Assembly: GCA_021397845.1 (NCBI GenBank)
Contig: CM038052.1
Span: 41,500,949 to 41,564,948, forward strand
Length of the DNA stretch: 64,000 bases
Source: Areca catechu
Taxonomy: Eukaryota > Streptophyta > Magnoliopsida > Arecales > Arecaceae
Reading direction: 5' to 3'
In this document: in pieces, positions 22,651-33,231 of the stretch
Position numbering within the stretch: the first letter of the stretch is position 1
Layout of the letters: every line of letters begins with the position of its first letter
Made by a program: the position numbers and the translations under genes
Notes under the pieces: generated by a model
Databases searched by the model: none
What the model was told of the DNA's origin: nothing
The model's input: only the letters and a program-made list of their open reading frames with translations

Positions 22651-23644
22651 TGGTCGAGGATAGGATTTAGATCTATTCTCACTAATCAACTAGATTCCCT
22701 TTTCTAAGTTGTAATTTTACTTTATATATATACATATATGGAAGAAGAGAGAAGAAGAAAAAGAAGGATATATGAGAAGAGAGTTCTAAAGATGAGTCCT
22801 AAGGAGTCCTAAATCTAGAGATGATAGTGAAGGATATTTTAATTAGATTTAAATTTTACTAGTAAACAAGTTATCAAATAATGGATTCTCTATCCTAGGG
22901 TTAACCTATATTTAGATAGCTCCTAACTGCCAAGGCCATCTTGAAGCCCTCCAAGTCAAAAACTAACAAACCAACTGACCAGATAAGGATAAGGTCATGG
23001 GGTCCTCCCGTTACTTTCCTTAGATACAAATTTAATTGACCAAGTCAATCAATAGAACCAATTAAGTAACCACCTTTCTTCAGAGCTACATCATCCTTGA
23101 ATCTCTTTTTTAGACACCGGTCGACAAGCTAATCCTAACCTGGTCTAACTCTTCTAGGTGCCTTATCCTAGTGAGCTCGAGTAGCTTAGGGCTATTGTCT
23201 AATTAATTTTAAATTAAAAATATAAGTCAATGCAATATGTAGGGTGGTGGTTTGTGGGCTAAGAAGGGTGATGAAAGCTTCACCTTATATTATTTAATGG
23301 ATTTTAAAGTATTTTATGAGTATATAATGCAATTAAAACATGTGTCTAAAAAAGTTAAAGTTTTTTTAGGATTTTTTAAAAATTAATTATGTATTATGGA
23401 AAGTTCTTTTCTTGGTTATTTAAGGTAGATTAAAAAGGAAAACTTAGTTAGGTTAGGAATCAATGTGTGAATAAAAAGAAAGCAAATATTTATATTTTTT
23501 CATGTTAATAAGAATAAAAGGTAATTTAGAAAATAAGATAATTAAAATAAAGAAGGTAATAAAACTAAAGAGAGCAATAAATAAAATAAAAAAAGAAAGT
23601 TTTAAATTTATTATTATTATTATAAAAAAATAATTATATTTAAA
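22651..23644 (-). other. 5' leader of Athila copy D, non-coding
   Basis: AT-rich, with a TATATATATACATATATG stretch near 22723 and long A/T runs near 23.5-23.65 kb. I see no gene on either strand. Its position between the primer site and gag makes it the element leader. Confidence 0.55.
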
Positions 23645-23663
23645 TCCTCGATAATGGTGTCAA
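23645..23663 (-). other. Decayed primer binding site of Athila copy D (tRNA-Asp type)
   Basis: The minus strand reads TTGACACCATTATCGAGGA just inside the 5' LTR. The canonical Athila site complementary to tRNA-Asp is TTGGCGCCGTTGCCGGGGA. All six differences are transitions (five G to A, one C to T), consistent with decay of methylated cytosines. Confidence 0.7.
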
Positions 23664-23664
23664 G

Positions 23665-25320
23665 ATTTTATCACTTGTCATAGGATGATCAAAAATAAAG
23701 ACCTAACTCGCTACCATAGTTAAGATGAGTAGGGATCGTGTCCTCGAGAATCAAAAATAATTATTTAATATAAAAAATAAAAAAAAATGATTATAAAATA
23801 ATTAAAATAAAATAGTAGGAATTAAATTATAAGTTAAAATTAATTAATTAAAGAAGCAAATCAAAGAAATAATACAGGAACCTGAATCCACCATGTAAAA
23901 TAATTTTTTATTTTTTTTATATCACAATAATAATTCTTGTGATTAGGTATTAGTATAATTTATCCCTTGTTAGAACCGTATCCAGAGATCATGGTTCATC
24001 CATTTAGAGCATAAATTATCTAACTCTAATTATAAGATTAGGGAATTAATCTATCTTACCATGATATATCTCTCCTAGGCACGTACCATATCCAAAGATC
24101 ATGGAACATTGATAAAGGGCATAGGGCATATAAGTTAGATCAAAACCTTGATCAGAAAAATAAATCAAAAAATGTGTGAAATAAAAGCATGATTTTTATT
24201 GCATGAGAACTAAATTCAAAAAGAAAATAAATAATTGTTTATAGGCTTCATCATCTTCCTGAATTGAAGGTGCCTAGCCATATATAGTTGCCGCTAGCAC
24301 TTCCTTCATATTTTTTCTTTTTTCTAAAGCCTAATACAAGATCTAACATAAAGAAAATAAAAGAATTAGAACAATAATTTTTTGCTACTCAATTAATGCC
24401 TAGACTGCTACCTAGGGTTCTCCTTTTATAGAACTTGGAATAAGCTTTCTTCCAGTCAAATTTGGAGGAATTCAAGTTAAAATTGGTCTTGTATAGTGAA
24501 AAATCATATCAACCATCCGATCTACATCCCAGGGCCAAAATCTCACTGAAATGATGTCATTCAAAGCCTAAATAGTGTCGGATTGGATGAGAGTCGTTTG
24601 ATCTTCGCATCAGCTTGATGTGGCCTAAGATGACATGCTGAAATTCCTTCCATGATCGAGAGAAATAGGGGCCATCTGATCTCCCGATCGGATGGCTTAG
24701 AGTGCATGTAGGAAGGCTAGGGATTTCTAGATCGAGATGAACTATCGATGGTATCAGGGTCTCGGCAGCATCTTCGATTAGCGAGGACGAAGGTGAAGGT
24801 AGCTTAAGAGGCGGCAAATGTCTCGGGACTACTTTGGAGAGGGGAAGGATGGGCTAATCATGAAGGGAAGAGGAGTCAGGTGATGGGCATCTTAGTGGCA
24901 AAGAAGCAACAAATGACCGACATCTAGACTACAGAGGCATAGCATAGAATCGGCATTGGTAGCCATGGCAGGTAGGAGGCAATGACAAGGAGGATGGAAG
25001 TGCTTGGGACAAGAGAGAGGCGGTGATGGGATGGAGCAATGACACCAATTTGGGGAAGATGGTCTATGGAAAGGGCTTGTAGATTGAGCAATCGATCCAT
25101 GGTAGATCGACTGCTTTAAAGTTTATGCTCATCTTAGATTTAAGTTGAATTCAGACCCATTAAAGCTCTAATTTGAGTATTATTTAATTCGTTGGATTCT
25201 ACAAATCAAGCTCTTTCCATTTATTAACATCTTTTCTATAAAACACAAATAAAAGTATCAATTTTTAAGAAGGAAACATCAATTAATATATATTCTAATA
25301 CTTAAATTGGGATATTTAAT
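23665..25320 (-). repeat. Athila copy D LTR (5' LTR, right)
   Basis: Aligns with 5590-7245 over its whole length, including the block TGAGTAGGGATCGTGTCCTC and the terminal ctaatacttaaattggg. Its outer end abuts Tat RT text (LTRCIIALSHFISKLVDKS on the minus strand), which fixes the insertion site. Confidence 0.8.
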
Positions 25321-28060
25321 AGACTTATCAACTAACTTCGAAATAAAATGACTAAGAGCTATAATGCACCTGGTTAGCCATTGAACATTTTTTTAGAAGT
25401 AGGATGTTTCATATCATGGATCGCTTAAATTTTTTCTAGATTAGCTTCAATACTATGTTTGGTGACCAAGAATCCGAGAAACTTACTAGTAGTTACTCCA
25501 AAGGTGTATTTACTTGGATTTAATTTCATTTGATATCGTTGAAGTATACCAAAAGTTTCATTTAGATTCTATATATGGTTAGACTCTTTAATGTTCTTGA
25601 CTAGCATATCATCGACATAAACTTCCATGCTTCGTTCAGTTTGGTCCTTGAAGATATTCACTAGTCATTGATAAATTGCTTTAGCATTTTTTAAACCGAA
25701 AGGCATCACTTTATAGCAATAGATGCCTTTCTCGATCATGCGAACTACATTTTCTTCATCTTCAGAAATCATTTTGATTTTGTTATATCCAAAGAAATCA
25801 TGTATAAAGCTCAAGAGTTTGTGTTCAGATGTCATATCGATGAGTTAGTCAATCTTTGGTAAATAGAAACTATCTTTCAAGCAGGCTTTGTTGAGATCCA
25901 TGTAGTTGATGCAAATCCATAAATTTTTATTAGGTTTCTTGACCATTACAATATTAGCTAACCAATCAGGATAATGAGATTCTTGAATAAAATTAGTAGT
26001 TAAGAGCTTGTCGACTTCATTATCAATGACCTTTTACCTCTTGGAAGTGAAATTTCTCTTCTTTTGTCAAATTGGTTCGTATTTTAGATTAATACTCAAT
26101 TTGTAAGTGATTACTTCTGGTGGAATTGCTAGCTTGTCTGACATCGTCCAAGTGAAAATATCAACATTTTATCGTAAAAACCCTATTACTTGGCTTCTAT
26201 CCTCATTAGATAAGAGGGGTCCAAGTTAAACCATTCTTAATGGATCTTCCTCCTTTAGTGGAATTGAAATTAATCACTCGATTGGTTTGCCTCTCTTTTC
26301 CACTTTCCTTTGGTCTAATTGATTAGTTGTTGATGCTTCATCAATTTTTTGGATTTTGGTAGTGATCATGAAACATTATCGGGCTAGTTGTTAATCTCCA
26401 CATATGTCTTTGATTATATTCTTTATGGAAAATCAAAAAAGGAAATGATAAGTTGAAACAAGTGCCTATAGTTTATTCAACCCTAGCTAGTCAAGTATAG
26501 CATTATAGGCCAAAGGTATTTAGATGACTATGAATATAAGTTGAACTATAATTTGTCGGGGTTCTTTCCTATAATAATAGAAAGAATGATTTTGCCTTCT
26601 ACCCTAACTAAATCATCAAAAAATCTAACTAATGGCATCACAACCTTTTTCTATCATTCAGTGGATAGTTTTATCCAAGAGAAGGCATCATAGAATATCA
26701 CATCCATGGAACTTTCATTATTGACTATGACTCATTATATATAATAGTTTGCTATTGTTATTGATATGACAAAAGCATCATCATGAAAAGTTTAAACTCC
26801 TATCACATCATCATCAGAAAATGAGATTACATTATCATCCTTGGGCCTATTTAGAGGATTCTCTTCATACCATGTTCCCCAAGATAGCATGCCTCTCAAT
26901 ATCATGTTGACAACTCCGGTTTCCGGTTGATTATTAGTCTCTCCTTCAATTTGTTTTTGATCTGGGACTTGGACCTAAGATCGAACTTCTTGGCCATTGG
27001 ATATGTTTCTCGAGATAGTCTCATTGAATAAGGGCTTCAATCTCATTCTTCAGTTGGTACATTCTCCAACTTCGTGCCTGTGGTCTCAATAGAACTGATA
27101 GTATTTATTCATATTGCGTGTAATTGATGGAGCTTTCATTGGATGAGGCCTCTAAAGTTATTTTTCTTCCTTAATCACCATAAGAATTTTAACTCTGGGG
27201 GCTAAGAGAGGGGTGTAATTTCCATACTTGTTGATTAGGCCTTTTGGCCTAGGACTTTGTCATTATGGGAGGTCATGTTTCTCAGTTTGACCTCGACTTA
27301 GTCCTTCCTGGGCCTACTTTTTCTTGGATCTTCTTTTGGCTTTGTATTGATTAAGTATACCTTCCTCCACATAGAAGTACTTTTGAGCATGCATCAAGAG
27401 TTCTAAATAATATTTTATGAAGGTCTTATCCAGTAAGAAAGTGAATCAAGAAGGCCGCAGTCCCCACTTTATAGCTAACATGGCCATGGATTCATCCAGG
27501 TGATAGATTTTCAACATAGTAGCTTTAAAGCACACCATATAGTCTTTCAATGATCCCCTTCTTGCTAGCAAATCGAGAAGAAGCTGTCAAGATCTTGCGG
27601 CAACCTTCTACTAATGTTGAAGTATGCCATGAATTATTTTTTAGGTTGCTCGAATGAATTGATACTCCTTGGTTCAAGTCCGAAGTACCAAACTCGAGTA
27701 GCTTTTCATAGAGTGGCTAGGAAGCATAGATAGAGGAGAGTGTTAGTAGTGCCCTAAATTATCATGAGAGCCTTGTAACTCTCTAGGTGGTCAAGTGGAT
27801 TAGCAATGCCATCGTAAGGCTCCAACCTAGGCATCTTGAATTGAGTTGGTTTTGGCTCTTCTATTATTCATCGGGAGAAAGGAGGATGAGTATCAAACTT
27901 TGTTGGGCCCCGAATTTCTCCTTAGAGATCAGCTAGTCATCGATCGATCTCCTGTAGCTTTCAATCATGGTCACTGAATTGACATGACTCGATCTAATAC
28001 CGAGAAAGTCTAGGAGTTGATCCTTCTTTAGATGATTCTGAGAAAGAGTGGAGGCATTTT
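25321..28060 (-). pseudogene. Tat-lineage Ty3/gypsy gag, protease and RT, broken
   Basis: Read on the minus strand from 28060 down. An arginine-rich N-terminus contains a short tandem repeat. The gag domain is at about 27.95-27.3 kb (CFKATMLKIYHLDESMAMLAIKWGLRPS, then ELLMHAQKYFYVEE). The protease region is about 26.9-26.4 kb and very decayed. RT is at 26.1-25.32 kb (DLNKACLKDSFYLPKID, CYKVMPFGLKNAKAIYQ, MEVYVDDMLVKNIKE, MKLNPSKYTFGVTT). The catalytic YVDD box is preserved although stops are frequent. RT ends at the Athila insertion and continues at 5589. The phrasing is diagnostic of the Tat group. Confidence 0.82.
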
Positions 28061-28082
28061 CCTCACCTTTGATCTCTCTCCT

Positions 28083-28190
28083 GGTGTTGATCCTCCTCTT
28101 GGTGGGTTCTCACCTATCATGGTGGTGATATCTTCCTCTTGGTGGGTGCTCATCTGTCATGGTGTTGATCCTCCTCTTGGTGGGTGCTAT
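28083..28190. repeat. Short tandem repeat in Tat gag, about 38-40 bp, three units
   Basis: Units at 28083-28120, 28121-28160 and 28161-28190 share TCCTCTTGGTGGGT. On the minus strand they encode repeats around PTKRRINT / PPRGR, so the repeat lies in the basic, low-complexity N-terminal part of gag. Confidence 0.7.
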
Positions 28191-28660
28191 ACCGGAGAAT
28201 CTGGACAACCTGATTATTGGGCTAATAGTTGACATGATGATTTCTTGGAGATGATCACCGGCTAAGTCGAGAGTGCCGACTGTGTCGAGAAGCAATAATT
28301 AGGATAGTAGGTATTTCTGACCACTATTGCTATTGATTTGTAGCTGACTATTGTTGTTGATTTGTAGCCATCTGCTATAAGCTTTGCATAGTTGTGGTGA
28401 GTGTTTACATCTATTGCATAAGAGTAGTGAATAGCTACTATTGATCGTCTAGCTATGGGGCATTAGGCTTCATTGCCTGGCTAGGATGATCCATGACATG
28501 ACGATCACCTAGTGTTATTGGTGGATGGATTCTAAACTTTGGTTCCTACCATGATTTATTTTTCAATTCTTTGATTTTCTTTGTAACTCCCTTCATGGCA
28601 TGCCAATCTGTCATGGCAAAATCTCTAGTGGACATTTTGCATATGGATGGTGCCCAGTAG
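28191..28660 (-). other. Tat 5' leader with possible decayed primer binding site
   Basis: No gene is supported. On the minus strand, TGGGCACCATCCATATGCA (about 28638-28656) sits just inside the presumed LTR end. It resembles a TGGCGCCGTC-type Ty3/gypsy primer site after several transitions. The identification is tentative. Confidence 0.35.
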
Positions 28661-29277
28661 TCCCTGCAAAATAAGTACACTAAGAAGAGCTTTTCTAGCA
28701 AGGGACTCTCTGACGGTCAAGTTAGTTAGGATTTGAGTAAATAGTAGAGTTGGAAAGAAATGGTAGAGTATCAGAGCTTAGTTACTTATAAATGTTCTCC
28801 TCTTACCTCTTTTATAATACCTGGAGATGATCATTTCTCCTTTTTCTGCACCTCTAATTTTGGGCACTATGGTTTTAAATGGTAATGGCATTAATGGTGA
28901 TTAATTATCCATGTTCATGCCTCAATTATTATCAATAATAATTTGATTCTATAACTATTTTGCATGAATTCCTAATGTTTTGGACTGTTTGTTATTTTCT
29001 ATCTTAGCAGTTAGTCAAGTCTGACTAATTATTCGGCCTTCATGCATCAAGGGATGTTAGTTGGTTAGGTTCGCAGTTACTCATTCCCAAGTGTTATAGT
29101 TACTCAGAAGCTTAGTATCTTTGAAATCAATTGTTGATTTGAACATTCTTTAAGGCCAAGTATCTATGTAGTTATCATGACAAAACTAGTGCCCTCTTTT
29201 GCTATAATATAGGTCCCTATGCATATGAACCATTGGATATAGACTCAATTGAAACCCTAAATTAGAAATTTCTTATT

Positions 29278-29320
29278 TGAGAGAGAGAGAGGACGAGAGA
29301 GGGGGGGAGGGAGAGAGAAA
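29278..29320. repeat. GA-rich microsatellite
   Basis: Nearly pure GAGAGAG/GGGAG purine run of about 43 bp within the Tat LTR. Confidence 0.85.
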
Positions 29321-30189
29321 ACTCTTTGGATTTACTCTAAGGGGCCCTCTTCTATTTTTGAAGGTATCTATGGTAGTGTTTTTAATCCATAACTATATTT
29401 TTTCTTCTATCATTTCTTCCTTAGAAATTTGGTGTAAGAGAAGGGACAAACCATTTAAATCTTTCTTCCTCATCTTATACATTTATCTTGTCCAACAAAC
29501 AATATGATCATCAATGACACTCAAACTGATCTGCATAAATATTGCCATTGGGTTCATGTAGAATCCAAACTACCAAAGAAGTAGCTATTTCAAGTTGCCT
29601 GTCAAAATTTAGGGATTTTACATCTTAGAATGCTAGCTTTTTGATATTGTTGCTGCTACCCTCCAAGCTTGGGAAACTGGATATTCTAAAGTAGCTTTGA
29701 GCTTTCAGGAGTCTCCAAGATGTACTTCTGAAAGCTAGACGATGACTTCTATAGTGGATGTGATCAATTCCTTGACCTGCAAAAGAAGTCCTCGTCATTG
29801 GAGAAATTGGTAGGATTTTTCCAATGGGAGACCCTCCAATGCTTAAGTCAATTTAGAGAAAAAAAATAATAAGAAAAAAATGGAGAGAATCATAAAAGAG
29901 TTTCGTGGAATTTCCCTATATCCCCTATTTATTGAGGTTTAGGGCCAAGTTGGTTAAGCGATTGTAATTATTTATGAGGTAGTTATATCATTAGAAAAGT
30001 TATTAAGTTAGTTAAGCTGTTAAGAGATCAGTTCATGAAGTGGTTTGTTAAGTGGTCCATTCACTTCTTAATAACTAATTTACCAACCTTGTCATAATAG
30101 CTCTAACAACTTAAGAAGGTATGCTTCATGTTACATGAATTATGCAACTCTTTACCTAGCTCAGGTTAGTGGTTGGTACCTATCTGATG

Positions 30190-30410
30190 AGTAGTTGAGC
30201 ATCCTGTGTTTTGATAAGTACTTGCTACTGGTTAATGTATGCTTTGCATCCTTAATAAGTTATTAACTCCTAGCCATCAAGTATCATGTGCCTCAATAAG
30301 TGTTTAGCTTTTGGTCATCGAGCATCCTGTGTGCCTTAATAAGTAATCGGCTCTTAACCATCGGGTACCCTATGCCTTAATAAATGATCGGCTCCTAGCC
30401 AAACACTTTT
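30190..30410. repeat. Tandem repeat in Tat LTR, about 50-55 bp, four to five units
   Basis: Repeated text of the form GCATCCTGTG...CCTTAATAAGT...GGCTCCTAGCCATC recurs with substitutions. It lies near the U3 end of the LTR in element sense, where subrepeats often occur. Confidence 0.7.
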
Positions 30411-30460
30411 CTGCTTACTAGCTTTTACTAATGGCATGTCATATTGTCATGTAATAGTTA

Positions 30461-30475
30461 TCCCCCACTTTTGAG
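30461..30475 (-). other. Polypurine tract at Tat 3' LTR
   Basis: The minus strand reads CAAAAGTGGGGGATAAC here. An A/G-rich tract of this form directly before an LTR is the plus-strand primer, and it places internal sequence of a minus-strand element to the right. Confidence 0.65.
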
Positions 30476-30803
30476 TTCGAGAAAATTTACTCATTCAACT
30501 TAGAAGTATGACAATGAGTTCTCATTGACTTTTCATGAGAGAAAAAAGTAATTAATTATCTGCACCATCATTCCACCATATGGCATTTAATATGGCATAC
30601 TTTTTTAATGAAAACAACATTAGACTTGGCAGTAGGTGGTTTTTGAAATGACAATGACCCCTTGATCCATGGAGCTTGTCCCCCAATCAATTAGAGTAAC
30701 CCACATACCGCGAAGAGAGTGGCCCACACCTCAAGCCAGAGATCGAGTGATGTGGTTGGCATCCTGATGGTGAGGTAATTATATCCAGATCATTGAGTAT
30801 CAT

Positions 30804-30811
30804 TATAAATA
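30804..30811 (+). promoter_or_regulatory. TATA box upstream of the antisense Tat ORF
   Basis: TATAAATA lies 181 bp before the ORF ATG at 30992 in an otherwise ordinary sequence. Distance and sequence fit a plant core promoter driving transcription opposite to the retrotransposon. Confidence 0.5.
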
Positions 30812-30991
30812 GTGGTTTCTTCCTCCAATCTGAATCCTTTGTCTTTTGCCTCTTTATTCTTGTCTTTGAGCGAATTAACAAGGGACTTCTTTTCCAAGCT
30901 TTTTCCATTTGCTCCAAGAGATATAGAACTTCATCATCCCTGATAAGAGGCCTTTAGCCTTTCTTCTACTCTAGTCTTCCCACTTGTTGCC

Positions 30992-31698
30992 ATGGCCCCC
31001 AAGGAGAAAATAGCTATTAGGAAAGTGAAAACCTCTAGGGTAGACCCACCAGGACCATAGTGAGTCTAGTCCCAACTGAGAAAGGATACCCTATTCATTC
31101 TAGTGCTCTCATTAGATGTCATAAAAGGGCCTCCCAGGGCCTGGGGTAGCAAAAGATCTGAGATTAAGAAAGCAGACCTCGAAAGACTTAGGGATAAGTG
31201 CTTTGTCCTAGATAGCATTAGGATGACCATGCCAGACCTTGATGATAAAGTTTTGTCTCTTCCATTTGGGTGTGTTGATTTGTATGAGGATGCTTCGATA
31301 TTGGAGTACAGTTTTCATCTTCATCCTTTCATCAAAAATGTTTTAGACTTTTATAAAGCAAGTCTAACCCAGTTCTCCCTAAATCGCTTTAGGATGATTA
31401 TAAGGTTTATCCTTATTTGTGATTCAGTTAGAATAGAACCAAGATGCTCCTTATTCCAGGCCATTTTCATGTTAAAATCTCACCCATATGATAATGAGTG
31501 GTATTACTTTGCCCATAAACAATCCTGAAAACTTGTTAAGGGCATTCCATCTTCCATCCATGGTAGAAGAATTGGTTCTTCTATATATTTTTAGACCAAC
31601 TTTAAGGTATTAGGCAAGACTTGGACTGAGCCCAATAATAATAAAACTCTCTTAGATCAAGACTTGGAGCACTATCATAAATTGCTCGAGGTCCACGT
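30992..31698 (+). pseudogene. Tat antisense extra ORF, 5' part ('putative gypsy type transposon' protein), split by Sirevirus A
   Basis: ATG at 30992 opens a basic start (MAPKEKIAIRKVKTSRVDPPGP) that soon meets a stop. The main frame, 31103-31528, carries the conserved domain also seen in proteins labelled 'putative gypsy type transposon' (LHPFIKNVLDFYKASLTQFSLN, RMIIRFILICDSV, SHPYDNEWYYFAHK). Degenerate coding-like text continues to 31698, where copy A is inserted at CACGT. Reading resumes at 42610. The function of these Tat extra ORFs is unknown. The strand is opposite to gag-pol of the host element. Confidence 0.7.
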
Positions 31699-31977
31699 TG
31701 TTGGCTCCACCCAGTGATTTTGATGAATAACAAAACATTGAGTGCATATTGTATTCTAACGATGATTTCAAGTTGTGAGTTTTCAGGAAGAAAGCACCTC
31801 AAAATTCTAAAAACTTATGGTGTATGGCACGCAATGGCACAGAGCAATTTTCACATATCCGGGCATCCACTTCATTGAAAAATGGCATATAATTATTTAA
31901 CTATTATGTGTTAATATATTCATGAATTTTATTTTTGTTTTTGAGGCATTTACACTTGAATCTGGATGTTTTCAGTC

Positions 31978-32292
31978 TCAAGTGTCGACACCTGGACAGT
32001 CAAGTGTCGACACTTCAGCATTTGGCACAGACAAAAATCCTTGGCATGCCAAGTGTCGACACCTATATTCAAGTGTCGACACCAAGTGTCGACACTTAGG
32101 TTCCAAGTGTCGACTCAAGGCCTGAGATTTTTGAAAATACAGAACTTTGTTGTTTCAAGGATTTTTGTATCAAGTGTCGACACCTGTGCATCAAGTGTCG
32201 ACACTTGAATGTTCAAGTGTCGACTCCCAGAAATCAAGTGTCGACACCTGACAGCCAAGTGTCGACACCTGATAGCCAAGTGTCGACACTTA
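31978..32292. repeat. Clustered palindromes in the 5' LTR, core AAGTGTCGACACTT (copy A)
   Basis: About a dozen occurrences of AAGTGTCGAC lie in 315 bp. Several extend to a 16-18 bp perfect palindrome such as TCAAGTGTCGACACTTGA; others have a right arm ending CACCTG. Two overlap head to tail (GACACCAAGTGTCGAC). They end about 120 bp upstream of the TATTTAA candidate. Confidence 0.92.
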
Positions 32293-32409
32293 CAGCCTGA
32301 CAGCTCTAACGGATCTATTTTTCTGGCTTGCAGAAGTTGGTTTTCAAGCTCCAAATGGCTATTTCCAATGCTCCAACGGTCACAAACCATTTTTAGAAGG
32401 TTTTTGGTG

Positions 32410-32416
32410 TATTTAA
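32410..32416 (+). promoter_or_regulatory. TATA-box candidate, 5' LTR of Sirevirus A
   Basis: TATTTAA lies just downstream of the palindrome cluster, at the place where copy B and the solo LTR have TATAAAT. The same site is at 42046-42052 in the 3' LTR. It is the most likely start region of the element RNA. Confidence 0.5.
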
Positions 32417-33176
32417 TCTCCACCAACCTCATTTTAAAAGAAGAGAAGACAAGAAAACAAGAGAAAAAGCAAGAGAGAAGTCTATTCAAGAGCATTCAAG
32501 TCCACTCAAAAGCCATAAAGCCAATATTCTCTCCAAACTTCAAATCAAAAGTCTCTTCTAGCTTGATTCCACTGAAAAGCCTACAAGCTCAACCTCACTT
32601 CATTCCAAAAAGAGGCATCTTGAAGAAGAGTGAAGACAAAGCATCCTTCTGGGCTTCAAAGATTCCAATCTACTCTTGAAGAGAGTTTGTTGTAGTTTTT
32701 AAATTTCATATATGTTTTAATTATGCTTTGACCTTGCTTTCAAGGGTGTCTTGAAAGAAGGTTATTGTGGTTTGTTGGTGAGCCAAAGTGTTAAAACCAA
32801 CTAGGGTTAACTTGTGAGCCCGAAGACAAAACAAGTATTTAGGTTTGTTGGAGAGCCTAGGTGACAAAACCAACTTAGGTTTTGACTTGTGAGCCTTGTG
32901 AAAAACAAGTCAACTGTAATTTGGTGTGGATTGTAGTGGAATTCCCAAGGATGGCTTGGGGAGTGGATGTAGGTGCTAGGTTTGCACCGAACCACTATAA
33001 ACTGTGTTTGTGTGTGATTGCTCTTTTCCTCTCGTATTCTTTAATTAATTGCTATCATCTTACATCTAATTTATTATTGCTCACAAGCACCACTAGACCT
33101 TCATTTTATTGTGTTAAATTTTTTAAAAGACCCAATTCACCCCCCCCCCTCTTGGGCTCCATTTCTGGGCAACAAG

Positions 33177-33188
33177 TGGTATCAGAGC
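33177..33188 (+). other. Primer binding site of Sirevirus A (initiator tRNA-Met)
   Basis: TGGTATCAGAGC begins two bases after the LTR end and is complementary to the 3' end of initiator tRNA-Met. Confidence 0.95.
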
Positions 33189-33231
33189 ACCGGTACTCTC
33201 TTGTAGGTCCAAGGATCTTGAGTAAAAGATC

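Larger units (their letters stand above)
5590..25320 (-). mobile_element. Athila-lineage Ty3/gypsy element inserted in Tat pol (copy D), itself split by chromovirus C
   Basis: Two long direct repeats (about 5590-7245 and 23665-25320) flank decayed gag, protease, RT and integrase on the minus strand. Without the 8.9 kb nested chromovirus the element is about 10.8 kb, a normal Athila size. Lineage comes from protein text: the protease segment YAKFLKDL...ALLDLGASVNILL, RT start PTRDSQRRLNPAMKDVVKKEI, and integrase MPMNPILIIEIFNIWEIDFIGPF. It separates Tat RT (25321 upward) from Tat RNase H (5589 downward), so it inserted within RT. The ends are old: TSD candidates ccact (5585-5589) and agact (25321-25325) agree at three of five positions, so the exact boundaries are approximate. 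Confidence 0.85.
28661..30460 (-). repeat. Tat LTR shared by two flanking internal regions
   Basis: This non-coding block of about 1.8 kb lies between the Tat leader/gag on its left and a polypurine tract plus Tat 3' sequences on its right, all on the minus strand. It therefore looks like the 5' LTR of the left copy and the 3' LTR of the right copy at once. A GA-rich microsatellite is at 29278-29320 and a tandem repeat at 30190-30410. There is no second LTR in the window to confirm its exact ends. Confidence 0.6.
31699..33174 (+). repeat. 5' LTR of Sirevirus A
   Basis: 1476 bp from TGTTGGCTCC to GGGCAACA. It contains the palindrome cluster at 31978-32292, a TATTTAA promoter candidate and a long C-run near the 3' end. 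Relative to the 3' LTR it keeps an internal segment of roughly 170 bp (about 32660-32850) but lacks a 101-bp duplication. Confidence 0.96.

Noticed and set aside
31978..32292. Regularly spaced AAGTGTCGACACTT repeats as a CRISPR array
   Set aside because: Spacing is irregular, repeats are short self-palindromes, they lie in LTRs of a plant retrotransposon, and no cas-like genes exist.
32115..32495. 126-codon minus-strand ORF and 156-codon plus-strand ORF across the copy A LTR
   Set aside because: The repeats CRHL/VSTP come from translating the palindrome array; the ORFs exist because the 14-bp motif lacks stops, not because of coding selection.
33177..33188. TGGTATCAGAGC as part of a tRNA gene (also 53220 and 18831)
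   Set aside because: Only the 12-13 bases complementary to the tRNA 3' end are present, directly after LTR ends; no cloverleaf can be drawn.
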